Source: Gammaproteobacteria bacterium (GTDB lineage: Bacteria > Pseudomonadota > Gammaproteobacteria > HK1). Taken from it: a stretch of 8,387 nucleotides of DNA. How positions within the stretch are numbered: the first letter of the stretch is position 1; each line of letters begins with the position of its first letter. The notes beneath the pieces were generated by a model. It was not told the DNA's origin. It searched no databases and was given only the letters and a program-made list of their open reading frames with translations. The position numbers and the translations under genes were made by a program. Location of the stretch: assembly GCA_013042035.1 (NCBI GenBank), contig JABDQX010000113.1, forward strand, positions 1 to 8,387, written 5' to 3'. Shown one piece after another: positions 6,585 to 8,387 of the stretch.

Positions 6585-6830
6585 ATGGACTGGATACACG
6601 AAGCATTATCCAATATTTGGAATCGTTTCCAAATCTGTCTTTTCCCAGGACTGAAAGAAGAGCCTGTCTTCCTAACCGGAAAGCAGCAGCGCTTGGTTGA
6701 GGTTTTGGAGATCACCCGGATTGAATCCCATATTCCCTAATGCGGATGGGTTCCTCGGCGTCTGTTAGCCGATCGCCGCGCGATTGCGTGAGCGTTTGTT
6801 GCCATCGAGAAACATTGCCTGCCGTACGCA
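6585..6830 (+). pseudogene. Decayed N-terminal fragment of a transposase
   Basis: From the ATG at 6585 one frame reads 51 codons (MDWIHEALSNIWNRFQ..., then LTGKQQRLVEVLEITRIE) to a TAA at 6738-6740. The same frame then continues with LLADRRAIA, a TGA at 6789-6791, and AFVA. From memory, a family of DDE transposases begins with an 'LT.KQ..LV..LE..RIE' segment followed by 'GRP.ADRRA(I/L)ARAFVAK'. Here the TGA sits exactly where the Arg (CGA) of ARAFVAK would be. The resemblance on both sides of two in-frame stops, with nothing of the catalytic domain left, indicates a dead remnant truncated just before lysA. The exact IS family (IS5, IS1182 or ISNCY-like) I cannot fix. AGGA precedes the ATG by about 11 bases, so a 51-residue peptide could still be made. 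Confidence 0.55.
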
Positions 6831-6831
6831 G

Positions 6832-6849
6832 CATCCGTGCCATCCGTGC
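6832..6849 (+). repeat. Tandem 9-bp repeat before lysA
   Basis: CATCCGTGC occurs twice in immediate succession, 9 bases before the lysA ribosome site (GAGGA, 6858-6862). It may be a chance slippage product of the decayed transposase sequence or a small regulatory site. Confidence 0.6.
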
Positions 6850-6871
6850 GTGGCACTGAGGAATTTACCCC

Positions 6872-8158
6872 ATGCCCATCTCAAAAGATTTCGAGTATAG
6901 ACTCACACCTTTATTGCATGACATCGTCGCGCACTACGGCACACCCTTTCACCTTTACGATGAAGTAGGAATACGTCAAACAGGGGCGCGTTTGAACGAT
7001 GCCTTCTCCCGCTTTCATGGTTTCAAGGAATACTTTGCCGTCAAGGCCCTGCCCAATCCCGCCATTATGCGGATCATGCGTTCCATGGGGTTCGGTTTCG
7101 ATTGCAGCTCTATCGCCGAGCTGCGCCTTGCCAGGATGATCGACGCCCATGGCGATGAAATTATGTTTACCTCCAACAATACCAGTCGCGCCGAATTTAT
7201 TGTTGCCGAGTCCGAAGGCGGCGTCATCCTGAATCTGGACGATATTTCCCTTGTCCCCAAAGTGCCCACCATGCCGGATCTGATCTCCTTCCGGTATAAC
7301 CCGGGCGCGCAAAGGACCGGCAACGACATCATCGGCAATCCGCTCGATGCCAAATACGGTGTTTCGACCGACCAATTATTGTCGGCCTATCGGGATGCCA
7401 GGGAGCGCGGTGCCCGGCGTTTTGGCATTCATACCATGCTGGTCTCCAACGAACGCAATCCCATCTACATGGTGGAAACCGCCCGCATGTTACTGGCGCT
7501 GGTGGAAGAATTGGGAGCCGAACTTGATGCCGGCTTTGAATTCATCAACATTGGCGGGGGCCTCGGTATCCCCTACCAGCCCGAGGACAAGCCTTTCGAT
7601 ATCGATGCCATGGCTGAAGGCCTCGCGCCGCTTTTCCAGGACTTCCAATCCCGCAATGGCTACGCGCCGAAACTATTCATGGAAAGCGGGCGATACATGA
7701 CCGGCCCCCATGGCGCCCTGATTACCAAGGCAATCAACCATAAGGCGATCTACCGGAACTATGTTGGCGTGGATGCCTGCATGTCCGCCCTGATGAGACC
7801 GGCCATGTACGATGCCTATCACCACATTACCGTCTTTGGCGAAGACGGCATTAAAAAGGATGACGGTGAAATCCGGACGGTGGATGTGGTCGGATCACTG
7901 TGCGAGAACAACGACAAGTTTGCGACTCAACGTTCCCTGCCGAGAATCCAGGAGAACGATATCCTGTGTATCCACGATACTGGCGCCCACGGGCACGCCA
8001 TGGGTTTTAATTACAATGGTAGGGTCAGGCCCAAGGAACTCCTGCTGTGCGCCGATGGCACCGTGGCGCTGATTCGCCGGGAAGAGACCATCGATGATTT
8101 GTTTGCCACCTTGCGGTTTGAACCGGATGTGTTTGGGGGGGCGAGATGGAACCGATGA
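6872..8158 (+). CDS. lysA: Diaminopimelate decarboxylase (LysA-like, ESGR subfamily)
   Basis: This is a fold-type III PLP enzyme, expected to decarboxylate meso-diaminopimelate to L-lysine in the cytoplasm, the last step of lysine synthesis. The 428 residues comprise an alanine-racemase-like barrel and a C-terminal beta domain. Visible residues are the PLP Lys K58 (EYFAVKALPNP), a His at 187 in FGIHTMLVSNE where the ring-stacking His is expected, glycine loop NIGGGLG (227-232), ESGR (271-274), C344 and D348 (GSLCENNDKFA) at the dimer active site, and Y381 (FNYNGR). The ESGR and GIHTM segments differ from the EPGR and HFHIGSQ of E. coli-type LysA but fit a recognisable second subfamily with M-E-C/S-G-R and YVG(L/V)DACM. 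GAGGA 9 bases before the ATG supports the start. No dap gene adjoins it. Another amino-acid decarboxylase (ornithine or carboxynorspermidine type) is less likely. Confidence 0.87.
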   Translation: MPISKDFEYRLTPLLHDIVAHYGTPFHLYDEVGIRQTGARLNDAFSRFHGFKEYFAVKALPNPAIMRIMRSMGFGFDCSSIAELRLARMIDAHGDEIMFTSNNTSRAEFIVAESEGGVILNLDDISLVPKVPTMPDLISFRYNPGAQRTGNDIIGNPLDAKYGVSTDQLLSAYRDARERGARRFGIHTMLVSNERNPIYMVETARMLLALVEELGAELDAGFEFINIGGGLGIPYQPEDKPFDIDAMAEGLAPLFQDFQSRNGYAPKLFMESGRYMTGPHGALITKAINHKAIYRNYVGVDACMSALMRPAMYDAYHHITVFGEDGIKKDDGEIRTVDVVGSLCENNDKFATQRSLPRIQENDILCIHDTGAHGHAMGFNYNGRVRPKELLLCADGTVALIRREETIDDLFATLRFEPDVFGGARWNR

Positions 8159-8267
8159 TTCCTCGGTCGGGAAGCCGGAAGTGGGATAAGGGCTAAGATA
8201 CCGGTTAGAGCGCGAAGGTTCGGCAAAAGGAAAATACTGACCTGAGCCTGAGAGGCTGTGAGTCTTT

Positions 8268-8310
8268 GTAATTTCTCGCGCAGTACCGCCAGCGGTTCGC
8301 GAGAAATTAC
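8268..8310. terminator. Probable bidirectional hairpin between convergent lysA and RND-transporter genes
   Basis: A perfect 13-bp inverted repeat (GTAATTTCTCGCG at 8268-8280 and its complement at 8298-8310) encloses 17 bases, within which ACCG/CGGT (8285-8288 with 8293-8296) can form an inner stem. It lies between convergent genes, about 110 bases past lysA, and its right arm contains the stop codon of the gene on the other strand. No T-run flanks it, so it is not a textbook intrinsic terminator; the role is inferred from position. Confidence 0.55.
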
Positions 8311-8387
8311 CGTTGGTCGAATCTACGTCCTTCCCACAGGCAGTAGATTGCAGGAATGACGACGAGGATCAATATAACGGTGGTTAC
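8307..8387 (-). CDS. C-terminal end of a probable RND-family efflux transporter, cut by the window edge
   Basis: The minus strand reads 26 codons from the window edge to a TAA at 8307-8309. The peptide (VTTVILILVVIPAIYCLWEG, then RRFDQR) is a hydrophobic helix ending in a Pro-Ala-(I/L)-Tyr-x-Leu stretch and a short basic tail. That is how the last transmembrane helix of RND inner-membrane pumps (AcrB/CusA type) typically ends. With only 26 residues the substrate class cannot be told. The stop codon overlaps the right arm of the adjacent inverted repeat, and the gene is convergent with lysA. Confidence 0.55.
   Translation of the reverse strand, partial: VTTVILILVVIPAIYCLWEGRRFDQR

Larger units (their letters stand above)
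6394..6871. other. Divergent intergenic region between oadG and lysA
   Basis: No intact gene is visible. The left half holds the oadG leader with three stem-loops (6425-6491) and a candidate oad promoter (6505-6533), all on the minus strand. The right half, 6585 to about 6850 on the plus strand, carries a decayed transposase fragment that runs almost to the lysA ribosome site. I found no convincing sigma-70 promoter for lysA here. Confidence 0.6.

Overview
The window looks like chromosomal DNA from a gammaproteobacterium. The truncated ParE is very close to enterobacterial-type topoisomerase IV. The sodium-pump operon has the gammaproteobacterial order oadG-oadA-oadB, and base composition is moderately GC-rich. 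OadGAB suggests an organism that maintains or uses a Na+ gradient, for example a marine or haloalkaliphilic one; the sequence alone does not fix the genus.

Layout from left to right. Positions 1-1337 (minus) hold the first 445 codons of parE, cut by the window edge. Positions 1338-2642 (minus) hold glgC (ADP-glucose pyrophosphorylase), whose TAA stop abuts the parE ATG with no gap. Positions 2643-2965 are non-coding: a short glgC leader, a 160-bp MITE-like element with inverted repeats and flanking TAA triplets, and a strong intrinsic terminator for the oad operon. Positions 2966-6393 (minus) hold oadB, oadA and oadG, transcribed oadG to oadB. The leaders of oadG and oadB both contain a related double-hairpin repeat. 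Positions 6394-6871 are non-coding except for a probable oad promoter (minus) and a decayed transposase 5' fragment (plus). Positions 6872-8158 (plus) hold a lysA-like diaminopimelate decarboxylase of the ESGR subfamily. At 8268-8310 a long inverted repeat separates lysA from the convergent 3' end (8307-8387, minus) of what looks like an RND-family efflux transporter.

The three oad genes should work as one membrane complex. OadA transfers the carboxyl group of oxaloacetate to biotin, OadB decarboxylates carboxybiotin and exports Na+, and OadG assembles the complex. glgC supplies ADP-glucose for glycogen and parE is a chromosome-decatenation subunit; the two are unrelated in function but probably co-transcribed. 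lysA would make L-lysine from meso-diaminopimelate.

I see no phage, CRISPR, rRNA, tRNA or evident novel multi-gene system. The items most worth a second look are small: the MITE-like element, the hairpin repeat shared inside the oad operon, the 48-bp in-frame duplication in oadG, and the transposase remnant next to lysA.
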